Source of the DNA: CAYJFG01 sp964369405
GTDB taxonomy: Bacteria > Bacillota > Clostridia > Oscillospirales > Acutalibacteraceae
Length of the DNA: 64,000 nt
Assembly: GCA_964369405.1 (NCBI GenBank)
Contig: CAYJGB010000003.1
Location: 41,420 to 105,419 of the forward strand
Direction of reading: 5' to 3'
Of this stretch, positions 53,180 to 62,984 are shown in pieces; the first letter of the stretch is position 1; the number at the start of each line of letters is the position of its first letter. The notes below the pieces were generated by a model. It was not told where the DNA came from and did no database searches. It worked only from the letters and a program-made list of their open reading frames with translations. A program made the translations under genes and the position numbers.

Positions 53180-55045
53180 TTAAATTTGTAGGAAAGCACA
53201 ACTGTTAGACGGTATTATTATTCTTCCATCTCTTACTATTGTGTCCATCATTGGTTTAGCATTTTGATACCCTGGTGGTATCTCTATAGATATATCGTGA
53301 AATCCTGCATTGAAACAACAGAATAAAGCACTTTTATCGTTATGTCTTATATATGATATTTGCCTATTGTGTGAAAAAGAGTTTATTATTTCTCCATCTG
53401 TTAAAGCACTGCAAGTTTTTCTCATTTCTCCAAGTCGTGTAAACCAGTTTAGTAATTCGTTGTTTTCTCTTCCCCATGGGAAACAACCTCTATTAAATGG
53501 GTCTTTATAACCCTCCATACCAACTTCGTCACCATAATATACACATGGGAAACCTGGTAATGTATATAACATTCCACTTGCTATTTTCATCAGCTGTATG
53601 CCTCTTTGACGTTGTTGATCAGTTAATTTTGTGTTTGCCTGCCATTGTCTATCTCTGCCATGTAATGGCTCGCCTGCAAGTACAGTCAATGCTCTTTCTG
53701 TATCGTGTGTTGACAATAAGTTCATCAATACATCAAGTACTGGTTTAGGATAATTCTCTACAACGCACATAATGCGTTCCATCATATCTTTACCATCAGC
53801 ACCTCTTAAATAGTCTAAGATTGCTCCTCTAAACGGATAGTTCATTACGCTGTCTAATTGGTCGCCTAGTAAAAATGCACGTCTGCTACCGTAACTCTCT
53901 TTTAAAGAGGCATCTTCCCAAACCTCACCAATAACTATTGCATTTTCATCTTCTGCTTTAACGGCTTTTCTTAAGTTAATTAAGAATGGATCTGGTAATT
54001 CGTCTGCAACATCAAGACGCCAACCACTGCTTCCGGCTTTTATCCATTTTCTAATAATTCCCTCTTCACCGTTTATATATTCATTAAACTCTGGGTCTGT
54101 TTCGTTTACTTCTGGTAATGTATAAAATCCCCACCATGAATTATATTGATTTGGCCACTCGCTAAATCTATACCAACTATAATATGGTGATTCTTTAGAG
54201 TTGTACGCTCCCACACTATCGTATCTGCCTTTTCTGTTAAAGTAGATACTATCACTTCCTGTATGGCTATATACACCATCATTTATAACAGTCATATTAC
54301 GTTTTTTAGCTTCTGAACATAGTTTTTCAAAATCTTTTTCTTCACCTACTATAACGTCAACTTTGCTATAGTCGCCTGTGTCATATCTGTGATTAGAGTA
54401 TGCACTGAAAATTGGATTTAGATATATACAAGTTACGCCTAAACGCTCTAAATAATCTAGTTTTTGAGTTATACCCTCTAAATCGCCCATAAAGAAGTCT
54501 GAGTTTGTAATTTCGCCATATTCGTTAGGACGCCACTCTGGTAGCTCGCCCCAGTTTTCTCTAATAGTTCTATCGCTAGGTATATTTTCTTTTCTTTTTC
54601 CACTGTAGTTAAATCTATCAGGGAATATTTGATACATTACGCCACCTTTTGCCCAATTAGGAGTAGTGAAGTCTTTTTTATAGCAAGTGATTTGCCAAGA
54701 AGCACCAGGAGAGCGAACAATTTCGCTTCTAGTATCAGGGCCAGATGGAACAATATAACGCTCGCCTTCTCTAGTTTGCAAAATAAAACCATGCCAGTAA
54801 AGACCGATTTTATCAACAGTGTAATTACATTCCCATATATCGTGATTATCATCATAAGCACCAGCCCAGAACATATTACCATATTCCCAGTCCCATTGCG
54901 AGTCATGCTTGATATTTATAACAGCTTTTGTACAACATAGGTAGCGAGGTACTAAAATTCTAAAATGTAGTTTAGTTCCTTCAGTAACAGCTCCAGTAGG
55001 GTTGCGATAAAAGCTGTGTCTTGAAAAAAATGAAGGTGTTGTCAT
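53180..55045 (-). CDS. GH13 glycosidase (neopullulanase / cyclomaltodextrinase-like) with N-terminal beta domain
   Basis: A 621-residue intracellular (no signal peptide) GH13 enzyme. Residues 1-120 form a CBM34-like beta domain (RHSFYRNPTGAVTEGTKLHFRI, YWHGFILQTREGERY). The barrel has region I INDGVYSHTG, nucleophile in GWRLDVADE, acid/base in VIGEVWEDAS and region IV LLSTHDTER. Such enzymes hydrolyse maltodextrins, cyclodextrins or pullulan. AAAGGA is 8 nt before the ATG. It stands alone on the minus strand. Complements the shorter GH13 enzyme at 29597. Confidence 0.93.
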   Translation of the reverse strand: MTTPSFFSRHSFYRNPTGAVTEGTKLHFRILVPRYLCCTKAVINIKHDSQWDWEYGNMFWAGAYDDNHDIWECNYTVDKIGLYWHGFILQTREGERYIVPSGPDTRSEIVRSPGASWQITCYKKDFTTPNWAKGGVMYQIFPDRFNYSGKRKENIPSDRTIRENWGELPEWRPNEYGEITNSDFFMGDLEGITQKLDYLERLGVTCIYLNPIFSAYSNHRYDTGDYSKVDVIVGEEKDFEKLCSEAKKRNMTVINDGVYSHTGSDSIYFNRKGRYDSVGAYNSKESPYYSWYRFSEWPNQYNSWWGFYTLPEVNETDPEFNEYINGEEGIIRKWIKAGSSGWRLDVADELPDPFLINLRKAVKAEDENAIVIGEVWEDASLKESYGSRRAFLLGDQLDSVMNYPFRGAILDYLRGADGKDMMERIMCVVENYPKPVLDVLMNLLSTHDTERALTVLAGEPLHGRDRQWQANTKLTDQQRQRGIQLMKIASGMLYTLPGFPCVYYGDEVGMEGYKDPFNRGCFPWGRENNELLNWFTRLGEMRKTCSALTDGEIINSFSHNRQISYIRHNDKSALFCCFNAGFHDISIEIPPGYQNAKPMMDTIVRDGRIIIPSNSCAFLQI

Positions 55046-55420
55046 ATATAAATTCCTTTCAAATAGTATAATAAAGATTATACAGTAATAAGTGTATAAA
55101 TAAAATCAAAGTAGTAATAATTAAAACATAAGCTAATATGTTAATATATAATATGCATATAGAAAGAAAGAATTTCTATGTGAATATAAATAAAGAAAAT
55201 ATAACAATAAAAATAAAACATAATAGCTAATAATTTATAAATTATATATATAGATTTTACAAAATTCAAACCTATTTTATTGTTAAATACATTATACAAT
55301 AAAAAAAGACAGAATACAACAAAAATTAATAAAAAAACATATGAAAATATATTAAAATCTCAGCACATTGCTAGTTAAGTTGTATATATTTGTATTATTT
55401 TGTTGCAAATCGTATCTTTG
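55046..55420. other. 375-nt AT-rich gap with no recognised element
   Basis: Between two minus-strand genes. Very AT-rich with a poly-A stretch; no ORF with a ribosome site, repeat or clear terminator was found. It must contain the GH13 gene promoter. Confidence 0.5.
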
Positions 55421-55684
55421 TCATATCAACAACATTATTAGATACGTGATTATGCCTCCTACAATTGCAGAAACGCCTAAACGTATAAGCCAGTATAATA
55501 TAGGTTTTTTTCTTTTCATAAATGATGGTGCTTGCATATTTTGCACAAGTGATTTAGCTTCTTGATTTAGTAAAGATTTACTAACATTATAGTATTGTGG
55601 TCTAACCATTAAAATGGCTCTCTCATAATAAATACTGCCAGTTTCTAAAATTTCGATTATTTGTTGATTAGTACCTTTAATCAT
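55421..55684 (-). CDS. Small membrane protein of unknown function
   Basis: An 87-residue protein with a hydrophilic N-terminal part (residues 1-58, charged and helical, IKGTNQQIIEILETGSIYYERAI) and one C-terminal membrane helix (about 63-87, LYWLIRLGVSAIVGGIITYLIMLLI). AAAAGGAG lies upstream of the ATG with suitable spacing, which supports a real gene despite its size. No family recognised. It stands alone between two AT-rich gaps. Confidence 0.7.
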   Translation of the reverse strand: MIKGTNQQIIEILETGSIYYERAILMVRPQYYNVSKSLLNQEAKSLVQNMQAPSFMKRKKPILYWLIRLGVSAIVGGIITYLIMLLI

Positions 55685-55778
55685 ATAAAAAACTCCTTTT
55701 AAGTTTAGTGATTAAAGTTTTGACAAAATTTACAAATTATATTCAAAAAATTTTTTTCAAGTAGAAATTGAAGTGAAA

Positions 55779-55968
55779 TTTATGTTGATAATATATAAAA
55801 GTTTCTTCAATGTAAAATCTCATAAAAATTCGAGTTTTGCACAATTTATGTTGATAACTATGTTGATAAAGTTGATAAAGTGATTAAAAATTGGCTTTTT
55901 AATCCGTTTTGTTCAATGTTTAAGTTAAGATTGACAAATTAACAACATTATTCGACGAGTTTTGCACC
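55779..55968. other. Cluster of DnaA-box-like and GTTGATAA repeats in a 453-nt gap
   Basis: TATGTTGATAA occurs at 55781-55791, 55847-55857 and 55859-55869, with a related AGTTGATAA at 55870. TGTTGATAA differs by one base from the DnaA box TGTGGATAA. TTTTGCACA (55835-55843) fits TTWTNCACA, and CGAGTTTTGCAC occurs twice (55831 and 55957). The rest of the gap 55685-56137 is AT-rich. No dnaA, dnaN or gyrB is nearby, so oriC is not claimed. Confidence 0.35.
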
Positions 55969-56070
55969 TTTGAAATTATGCACTTTGGAGTAAAAAATGT
56001 CAATAGGCAAAGTGAATAAAAATGAAAAATTTACAGTTTATTAATAATTTCTTTGGTGGAAAATTAAAAG

Positions 56071-56109
56071 AAATCCGAACACTATTTTAAAAATGAAGTG
56101 TTCGGATTT
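56071..56109. terminator. Terminator of metG
   Basis: 13-bp stem AAATCCGAACACT with AGTGTTCGGATTT with T-rich sequence on both flanks; placed to end minus-strand metG transcription. Confidence 0.82.
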
Positions 56110-56137
56110 TTATTTTGAGTAAATTAAAATGTTATAC

Positions 56138-58081
56138 TTATCTTAGCTTTGAACCGTTTGGAATGTTACTATCTACTGTTATTACAGTGATGTTATCTTT
56201 GCTACATTCAGCTGATAATATCATACCTTGGCTTTCTACTCCACACAGCTTAACAGGCTTTAGATTAGCTACTATTATAACTTTTTTACCAATTAAATCT
56301 TCTGGCTTATAAAATTGAGCTATACCACTTACTACTGTTCTATTGGTGCTACCGTCATCTAGTATAAATTTTAGTAGCTTTTTAGACCTTTTTACAGCTT
56401 CACACTCTTTAACTTCTACTACTAGTAGTTCAGATTTAAAAAAGTCGTCAATGTCAATTTGTGCTATTCCCTCTACTTTTTGTGTATCTTCTTTATTTGT
56501 ATCTTTAGTATTATTATCTTGTGTTAATTCTTCAAGTAGTTTCTTTTCATCAATTCTATTAAATAATGGAGAAGCTACACCTACTTTTTGACCAAACTCT
56601 AAATTACCAAATGTTGCAAGGCTTTCATATGAGTTAACATTACAGTTCATTTGCTTAAATATTTCCTCAGAAGTTTGTGGCATAAATGGGCTTATTAATA
56701 CAGATATATACCTAATGCTTTCTAATAAATTATATAGAACCGTACCTAGTCTGTCTTTTTTAGCATCGTCTTTTGCTAGTACCCATGGTGCAGTTTCATC
56801 AATATATTTATTACTTCTTCTAGCTAAGCTAAATATAGCTTCTAGTGCATCGCTTATTCTGTACTCTGATATATATTTATCTACTGATTTTACTGTTTCT
56901 AAAGCTGAATTTATAAGCTCTAAATCAATATCTTCTTTAGTATCATTAGGCATTACAACACCGTCAAAATACTTGTTATTCATAGCTATAGTTCTATTAA
57001 CTAAATTTCCTAAAGTGTTTGCTAAGTCTGAATTAAAACGCTCTATTACTGTTTGATACGTTATTGAACCGTCAGAACTATAAGGCATTTCTGATAATAG
57101 ATAATATCTAACAGCATCTACCCCAAATGTTTTAGCTAAATCATCAGCATATATAACATTGCCTCTTGATTTACTCATTTTGTCATCGCCAAATAGTAAC
57201 CAAGGGTGACCAAAAACTTGTTTAGGAAGTGGTAAGTCTAAAGCCATAAGCATGATAGGCCAGTAAATTGTATGAAAACGTAAAATATCTTTACCGATTA
57301 TATGAACATCAGCAGGCCAGTACTTATTATATGTGTCTGAGTTTTCCTCAGTGTCAAAACCTAATGCAGTAATATAATTTGATAGGGCATCAATCCAAAC
57401 GTAAACAACGTGGTTTGAATCGAAGTCTACTGGAACACCCCATTTAAAAGAAGTTCTAGATACGCATAAATCTTGAAGTCCTGGTTTAATAAAGTTATTA
57501 ATCATTTCTTTTTTACGGCTTTCAGGATATATGAAGTCTGGATTTTCTTCTAAAAATTTTTCTAATTTTTCTTGATAATTTGATAATCTTAAAAAATATG
57601 CTTCTTCTTTTGCTTTTGTTACTTCTCTGCCACAGTCAGGACATTTACCATCTACAAGTTGGTTTTCTGTCCAGAAACTTTCACAAGGAGTACAATATAA
57701 ACCCTCGTATGAGCCTTTATATATATCGCCTTGCTCATATAACTTTTTAAATATCTTTTGAACAGTGCTTTTATGGAAAGTATCTGTAGTTCTAATAAAT
57801 TTGTCGTAAGTAGTATTTAATAAGTCGCATATATCTTTTATTTCTTTTGCAACGTTATCAACATATTGTTGTGGTGTTATATTTGCATCTTTTGCATATT
57901 CTTCTATTTTTTGTCCATGCTCATCTGTACCTGTTAAGAAACAAACATCATATCCTTGCATTCTTTTATATCTTGCAATAGCATCAGTCAAAACTATTTC
58001 GTAGCTGTTACCAATGTGTGGTTTTTTAGATGTATATGCAATTGCTGTTGTTATATAATATTTACCTTTGTTTGTACACAT
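56138..58081 (-). CDS. metG: Methionyl-tRNA synthetase with C-terminal tRNA-binding domain
   Basis: A 647-residue class I synthetase charging tRNA-Met. HIGH-type motif AYTSKKPHIGNSYE (about residue 15), zinc cysteines CTPCESFWTENQLVDGKCPDCG (about residue 128), KMSKS as DDKMSKSRGNVIY (about residue 300). After a linker a C-terminal EMAP/tRNA-binding domain (about 540-647) with VGVVLEV-like LLVVEVKECEAV and IVANLKPVKLCGVESQGMILSA. GGAGG precedes the ATG. It lies 34 nt after lepA on the same strand. Confidence 0.98.
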   Translation of the reverse strand: MCTNKGKYYITTAIAYTSKKPHIGNSYEIVLTDAIARYKRMQGYDVCFLTGTDEHGQKIEEYAKDANITPQQYVDNVAKEIKDICDLLNTTYDKFIRTTDTFHKSTVQKIFKKLYEQGDIYKGSYEGLYCTPCESFWTENQLVDGKCPDCGREVTKAKEEAYFLRLSNYQEKLEKFLEENPDFIYPESRKKEMINNFIKPGLQDLCVSRTSFKWGVPVDFDSNHVVYVWIDALSNYITALGFDTEENSDTYNKYWPADVHIIGKDILRFHTIYWPIMLMALDLPLPKQVFGHPWLLFGDDKMSKSRGNVIYADDLAKTFGVDAVRYYLLSEMPYSSDGSITYQTVIERFNSDLANTLGNLVNRTIAMNNKYFDGVVMPNDTKEDIDLELINSALETVKSVDKYISEYRISDALEAIFSLARRSNKYIDETAPWVLAKDDAKKDRLGTVLYNLLESIRYISVLISPFMPQTSEEIFKQMNCNVNSYESLATFGNLEFGQKVGVASPLFNRIDEKKLLEELTQDNNTKDTNKEDTQKVEGIAQIDIDDFFKSELLVVEVKECEAVKRSKKLLKFILDDGSTNRTVVSGIAQFYKPEDLIGKKVIIVANLKPVKLCGVESQGMILSAECSKDNITVITVDSNIPNGSKLR

Positions 58082-58115
58082 ATTAATGTATCCTCCATTT
58101 TGTATGTTCGTTGTA

Positions 58116-59927
58116 TTATTCTGTATCTAGCTTTAAAACTGCCATAAATGCATCTTGTGGCACTTCTACTGTTCCTAATTGACGCATTTTCTTTTTACCT
58201 TCTTTTTGTTTCTCTAAAAGTTTTCTCTTTCTTGTTATGTCACCACCATAACATTTTGCTAGTACGTCTTTTCTCATAGCTTTTACTGTTTCTCTTGCTA
58301 TGATTTTACCACCAATACATGCTTGTATTGGTACTTCAAACATTTGTCTAGGAATTTTCTCCTTTAGCTTTTCAGCCATTTTTCTTCCTCTTGAGTATGC
58401 TTTATCTGTATGAATTATAAATGATAGTGCATCTACTACATCACCGTTAAGCATTATATCAAGTTTTACTAGCTTGCTTTCTACATATCCACAAAGCTCA
58501 TAGTCAAAACTTGCATAACCTCTTGTTCTTGACTTTAGTGTGTCAAAAAAATCGTATATTATTTCGGCTAGTGGTAGTTCATAATGTATATCAACTCTAT
58601 CTTCATCTATATACTTCATATCTTTAAAAATTCCACGTCTATCTTGACATAAATCCATAATGTTTCCTACATATTCGTTAGGAGCATATATATGTGCGTT
58701 TGTCATAGGCTCTTCTGCTTTTTCTATTAATACTGTTTCTGGGTAGTTTGTTGGATTGTCTATCATCTCGACACTTCCATCTGTCTTTGTAATTCTATAT
58801 ATCACGCTTGGTGCTGTTGTTATTAAATCTAAGTTGTATTCTCGCTCTAGTCTTTCTTGAATTATCTCCATATGAAGTAATCCTAAAAATCCACATCTAA
58901 AACCAAAACCAAGTGCTATTGATGTTTCAGGTTCAAATGACAATGAAGCATCATTTAGCTGTAGTTTTTCTAGTGCATCTCTTAGGTCTGTATATTTTGC
59001 TCCGTCTACTGGGTATATACCACAATACACCATTGACTGAACTTCTCTATAACCCTCTAAAGGTTCTTGTGACGGATTTTCTGTTAATGTAACAGTGTCA
59101 CCTACTTTAGCATCTTTTACTGATTTTATAGATGCTGTTATATAGCCAACTTCTCCAGCAGAAAGCTCATTTGCCGGTTCTAGACTAGTTGCTCTTAAAT
59201 ATCCACACTCTACAACAGTAAATGTTTTATCAGTAGCCATAAGTTTAATTTCTTGTCCAGGTTTAACAGTACCGTCCATAAGTCTTACATATATAATAAC
59301 GCCTCTATAACTGTCGTAGTATGAGTCGAATATTAGTGCTTTAAGTGGAGCGTTTTCATCACCTTTTGGAGGTTCGATGTCTTGAACTATTTTTTCCATA
59401 ACGTCACGAATATTAAGCCCTACTTTTGCAGATACTTTTGGTGCATCTTGTGCCGGTATTCCAATAACGTCTTCTATCTCGTCAATTACTCGTTGAGGGT
59501 CGGCACTAGGTAAGTCGATTTTGTTTACAACAGGTACTATATCAAGCCCACAATCTACTGCAAGATACGTATTAGCTAGTGTTTGAGCCTCTATTCCTTG
59601 AGAAGCATCAACTACAAGCACAGCACCCTCGCAAGCAGCAAGCGAGCGAGATACCTCATAGTTGAAGTCGACATGACCTGGAGTGTCTATCAAGTTGAAC
59701 ACATATTCCTCGTTATCATCTGCTTTGTAAGTAAGAGTTACAGCATGAGCCTTAATTGTTATACCTCTTTCACGCTCAAGGTCCATATTGTCTAAAAGTT
59801 GGTCTTCCATATCTCTTAATTGAACACTTTGAGTTTGCTCTAAAATTCTATCAGCCAAGGTACTTTTACCATGGTCGATATGAGCAATTATACTAAAATT
59901 TCTGATTTTGTCTTTTTGAAACGCCAT
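58116..59927 (-). CDS. lepA: Elongation factor 4 (LepA) GTPase
   Basis: A ribosomal GTPase that can back-translocate the ribosome. G1 AHIDHGKSTLADRIL, G2 RERGITIKAHAV, G3 DTPGHVDF, G4 NKIDLP, and LepA-specific C-terminus KCYGGDITRKRKLLEKQKEGKKKMRQLG. Start ATG 59927 (603 residues) follows AGGGTG; an in-frame GTG at 59939 lies in that site. Upstream is nth, downstream metG, same strand, so an nth-lepA-metG run is likely. Confidence 0.97.
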   Translation of the reverse strand: MAFQKDKIRNFSIIAHIDHGKSTLADRILEQTQSVQLRDMEDQLLDNMDLERERGITIKAHAVTLTYKADDNEEYVFNLIDTPGHVDFNYEVSRSLAACEGAVLVVDASQGIEAQTLANTYLAVDCGLDIVPVVNKIDLPSADPQRVIDEIEDVIGIPAQDAPKVSAKVGLNIRDVMEKIVQDIEPPKGDENAPLKALIFDSYYDSYRGVIIYVRLMDGTVKPGQEIKLMATDKTFTVVECGYLRATSLEPANELSAGEVGYITASIKSVKDAKVGDTVTLTENPSQEPLEGYREVQSMVYCGIYPVDGAKYTDLRDALEKLQLNDASLSFEPETSIALGFGFRCGFLGLLHMEIIQERLEREYNLDLITTAPSVIYRITKTDGSVEMIDNPTNYPETVLIEKAEEPMTNAHIYAPNEYVGNIMDLCQDRRGIFKDMKYIDEDRVDIHYELPLAEIIYDFFDTLKSRTRGYASFDYELCGYVESKLVKLDIMLNGDVVDALSFIIHTDKAYSRGRKMAEKLKEKIPRQMFEVPIQACIGGKIIARETVKAMRKDVLAKCYGGDITRKRKLLEKQKEGKKKMRQLGTVEVPQDAFMAVLKLDTE

Positions 59928-59969
59928 ATTATTTATCACCCTTAATAAGTATATAAGTATTTTAATTTA

Positions 59970-60611
59970 TTATATTATATCATTTTCTAAAGCGAAATTG
60001 CATATAGTTTTTAAACAACAAATTTCACATTTAGGTTTTCTAGCTATGCATACTGCTCTACCATGCAAAACTAATCTATGACAAAAATCATTAGATTTAT
60101 CAGCAGGTAAAATCTCACGCAGAATTTTTTCTATTTTATAAGCATCTTTACTGTTATGAAAACCTAATTTTGAGGTTATCCTAATACAATGAGTATCTAC
60201 AACAACAGCACTTTTGCCAAAAATGTCACCAACTATCAAATTAGCAGTTTTTCTTCCTATCCCAGAAAGTGTTGTTAACTCTTCTATAGTATCGGGAACA
60301 TTTCCACCAAAGTCGCTTATGATAGATTTACTCATATTTACAATATCTTGTGCTTTAACTTTATAAAATCCACAGCTTCTAATTATATCTTCTACATCAG
60401 ATACTTGAGCATTGGCAAAGTCGTTTGCATCTTTATATTTTGCAAAAAGCTGAGGTGTTACCATATTAACCCTTTTGTCTGTACACTGAGCAGCAAGCCT
60501 TGTTGCAATTAATAACTGCAAGGGGTCATTGTAATCGAGCGAACATATTGCTTCTGGATATTCTTTTTCTAAGGTTTCTACTGCAAATAAAGCTTTTTGC
60601 TTTGTATTCAT
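59970..60611 (-). CDS. nth: Endonuclease III (nth)
   Basis: A DNA glycosylase/AP lyase acting on oxidised pyrimidines. The helix-hairpin-helix-GPD motif is LSGIGRKTANLIVGDIFGKSAVVVDTHC (about residue 110, with catalytic Lys and Asp), and the [4Fe-4S] cluster cysteines are CIARKPKCEICCLKTIC near the C-terminus. 213 residues, normal length. TAGGTG precedes the ATG. First gene of the minus-strand run nth-lepA-metG. Confidence 0.96.
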   Translation of the reverse strand: MNTKQKALFAVETLEKEYPEAICSLDYNDPLQLLIATRLAAQCTDKRVNMVTPQLFAKYKDANDFANAQVSDVEDIIRSCGFYKVKAQDIVNMSKSIISDFGGNVPDTIEELTTLSGIGRKTANLIVGDIFGKSAVVVDTHCIRITSKLGFHNSKDAYKIEKILREILPADKSNDFCHRLVLHGRAVCIARKPKCEICCLKTICNFALENDII

Positions 60612-60802
60612 TAAAATTCACCTACACAATGCTATATAAAGGATATTTTATCATATATTTTTTTATTTGTCATCTTTTTTATTAATTATATATTTACAAT
60701 AAAATAAAATGTTTATTTTAATGAAAAATTATAGTTTCTGTAAATTAAAATTCAAAAAGTTAATAAAATTTTAATTATTATAAAAAAAGTAAATAATTTT
60801 TC

Positions 60803-60830
60803 TTGTGTTTTTTACAATTAATGATATAAT
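60803..60830 (+). promoter_or_regulatory. Candidate promoter of ktrB-ktrA
   Basis: TTGTGT (60803-60808), 16-nt spacer, TATAAT (60825-60830), 56 nt before the ktrB ATG in the gap shared with divergent nth. Confidence 0.5.
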
Positions 60831-60885
60831 ATTAAAAATAAACATAATATTTAAAATTTCTTTTTATTAAAGGATAATAAACTAT

Positions 60886-62238
60886 ATGGATTTTAGAACT
60901 CGTTTAAGAAAATTTAATTTGAATGGAACACAAATTATTTCATTAGGTTTTATTGTGATTATATTATTTGGTTCTTTACTTCTTTGTACGCCACTTGCCT
61001 CAAGGTCTGGACAGTGGACACCGTACTTAGATTCACTTTTTACATCGACCTCTGCTACTTGTGTTACAGGGCTGATAGTTTTTGACACTTACACACATTG
61101 GAATCTTTTTGGACAATTAGTAATCCTTACACTTATTCAAATTGGTGGAATAGGATTTATGACAATTGTTACTATGCTTTCAATAGCACTTAAAAGAAAC
61201 ATTGGTCTTCACGAACGTAAACTATTAATGGAAACATCTGGCTCTATGAAAATAGCTGGAGTTGTTGCACTTATTAAACGTATTGCTATAGGAACATTTA
61301 TTATAGAAGCAGTTGGTGCTGTTTTACTAGCTACTAGGTTTATACCAGATATGGGTGCGCTACGTGGTATATATAACGCTGTATTCCATAGTATATCAGC
61401 TTTTTGTAATGCAGGATTTGACTTAATGGGCAGATATGCTCAGTTTTCCTCACTTACAAGGTATGAAAATGATATTGTTGTAAATATTACAATAATGCTT
61501 TTGATTATTATAGGTGGAATAGGCTTTTTTGTGTGGAACGATTTATTTATCACTAAGTTTAGATTTAAAAAATTTCAGTTGCATACTAAGTTAGTATTAG
61601 TAACATCTGGTTCGCTTATAGTATTAGGGTTTATATTATTTTTCATACTAGAGTTTAATCATGCTTTTAAAGGGCTTAGTTTTGGCGAAAAAGCAATGGC
61701 AGCTTTATTTCAGTCAGTAACTCCACGTACAGCAGGATTTAACACAGTAGATTTAACACAATTATCTACTGGAGGAACTGTGTTAACAGATATTTTTATG
61801 TTTATTGGAGGTAGCCCAGGCTCTACAGCCGGAGGTATTAAAACAACTACATTCTTAGTGCTATTTTTAGAGGCAATATCATCAGCAAAAGGAAAAAAAC
61901 AAGTAACCATATTTAAGAAAAGACTTGATGAAACAGTATTAAGGCAAGCAAGTGCAATTCTTACAATATATTTAGTAGCAGTAATAACAGCAACAATAAT
62001 AATAGGTTCGGTAGAAAGTTACACATTATCAAATATATTATTTGAGGTGTTTTCTGCAATAGGAACAGTTGGACTATCTATGGGAATAACACCAGAGCAT
62101 AGTGCGATAACACAAATAGTTCTTATAATGCTAATGTTTGTGGGTAGGGTAGGAGGATTAACCTTTGCACTACTAATAGCAAGAAAAAGAAAAACAATAC
62201 CACTAGATAGACCAATAGAAAAATTAATAGTGGGATAA
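60886..62238 (+). CDS. ktrB: KtrB/TrkH-type potassium uptake channel subunit
   Basis: A 450-residue K+ translocating subunit. Four selectivity-filter loops are visible: TSATCVTGLIVFDTY, SISAFCNAGFDLMG, VTPRTAGFNTVDLT and FSAIGTVGLSMGITPE, and a GSPGSTAGGIKTTTF segment (intramembrane loop). AAAGGATAATAA precedes the ATG. The next gene, 39 nt downstream, encodes its RCK regulator. Confidence 0.95.
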   Translation: MDFRTRLRKFNLNGTQIISLGFIVIILFGSLLLCTPLASRSGQWTPYLDSLFTSTSATCVTGLIVFDTYTHWNLFGQLVILTLIQIGGIGFMTIVTMLSIALKRNIGLHERKLLMETSGSMKIAGVVALIKRIAIGTFIIEAVGAVLLATRFIPDMGALRGIYNAVFHSISAFCNAGFDLMGRYAQFSSLTRYENDIVVNITIMLLIIIGGIGFFVWNDLFITKFRFKKFQLHTKLVLVTSGSLIVLGFILFFILEFNHAFKGLSFGEKAMAALFQSVTPRTAGFNTVDLTQLSTGGTVLTDIFMFIGGSPGSTAGGIKTTTFLVLFLEAISSAKGKKQVTIFKKRLDETVLRQASAILTIYLVAVITATIIIGSVESYTLSNILFEVFSAIGTVGLSMGITPEHSAITQIVLIMLMFVGRVGGLTFALLIARKRKTIPLDRPIEKLIVG

Positions 62239-62277
62239 TATAAAATAGCAAAAAAAGTGAAAGGCAAAGTGATATAA

Positions 62278-62931
62278 ATGAAATCTTTTTTAGTAATAGG
62301 TATGGGAAGATTTGGGGGACAGTTAGCACGTAAACTTTTAGACTTAGGCAATGACGTGATGGTAGTAGATAAAAGCCAGATAAAAATATCATCTATAGCA
62401 GATGATTACACTGATGCGCAAATTGGAGATTGTACAAACCCTATAGTGTTATCACAATTGGGAATAAGTAACTTTGATGTGTGTTTTGTGACAATAGGAG
62501 ATAATTTTCAATCATCACTTGAGATAACATCATTGTTAAAAGAGCATAAAGCAAAAAAAGTAGTATCTAAAGCAAATAGTGAGATACAAAAGAAATTTTT
62601 ACTTAAAAACGGAGCAGACGAAGTAGCATATCCTATAAAAGAGGTAGCAGAGAGATTAGCTATACGATTAAGTGCAAAGAATTTATTTGAGTATATAGAG
62701 CTTAACTCAGAGTTTTCAATTTCTGAGATACCAGTTTATGATTCATGGATAGGAAAGACAATATCTAGTGCAGACATAAGAAAGAAGCATAATGTAAATG
62801 TACTAGCAATAAAGAAGCCAAATGTGATGATACCATTAACTGACATACATTATGTATTTGAAGCGGTAGACCATGTAGTAATATTTGGTAAGAGTGCAGA
62901 TATATTTAAATTATCAGCAAAGATTAATTAA
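62278..62931 (+). CDS. ktrA: KtrA-type RCK regulatory subunit
   Basis: A 217-residue cytoplasmic regulator that forms an octameric ring gating KtrB on binding ATP/ADP or NAD. The N-terminal Rossmann fold starts VIGMGRFGGQLARKLLDLGNDVMVVDKS (GxGxxG), then IGDCTNPIVLSQLGI; the C-terminal TrkA_C domain spans about 135-215. Spacing and order show a ktrBA operon. Followed by a terminator. Confidence 0.95.
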   Translation: MKSFLVIGMGRFGGQLARKLLDLGNDVMVVDKSQIKISSIADDYTDAQIGDCTNPIVLSQLGISNFDVCFVTIGDNFQSSLEITSLLKEHKAKKVVSKANSEIQKKFLLKNGADEVAYPIKEVAERLAIRLSAKNLFEYIELNSEFSISEIPVYDSWIGKTISSADIRKKHNVNVLAIKKPNVMIPLTDIHYVFEAVDHVVIFGKSADIFKLSAKIN

Positions 62932-62953
62932 AAATTATAATATAATTTGTAGA

Positions 62954-62982
62954 GGAGCATTTCATATGCTCCCTTTTTTTTT
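62954..62982 (+). terminator. Terminator of ktrBA
   Basis: 7-bp stem GGAGCAT with ATGCTCC, loop TTCAT, followed by a run of ten T. Confidence 0.82.
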
Positions 62983-62984
62983 AC

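Noticed and set aside
55368..55565. 65-codon plus-strand ORF
   Set aside because: Antisense to the small membrane protein gene, which has a strong ribosome site; the plus ORF has none.
55779..55968. Chromosomal replication origin
   Set aside because: No dnaA, dnaN, recF or gyrB nearby and no switch in gene direction; the boxes are imperfect. Kept only as a low-confidence site cluster.
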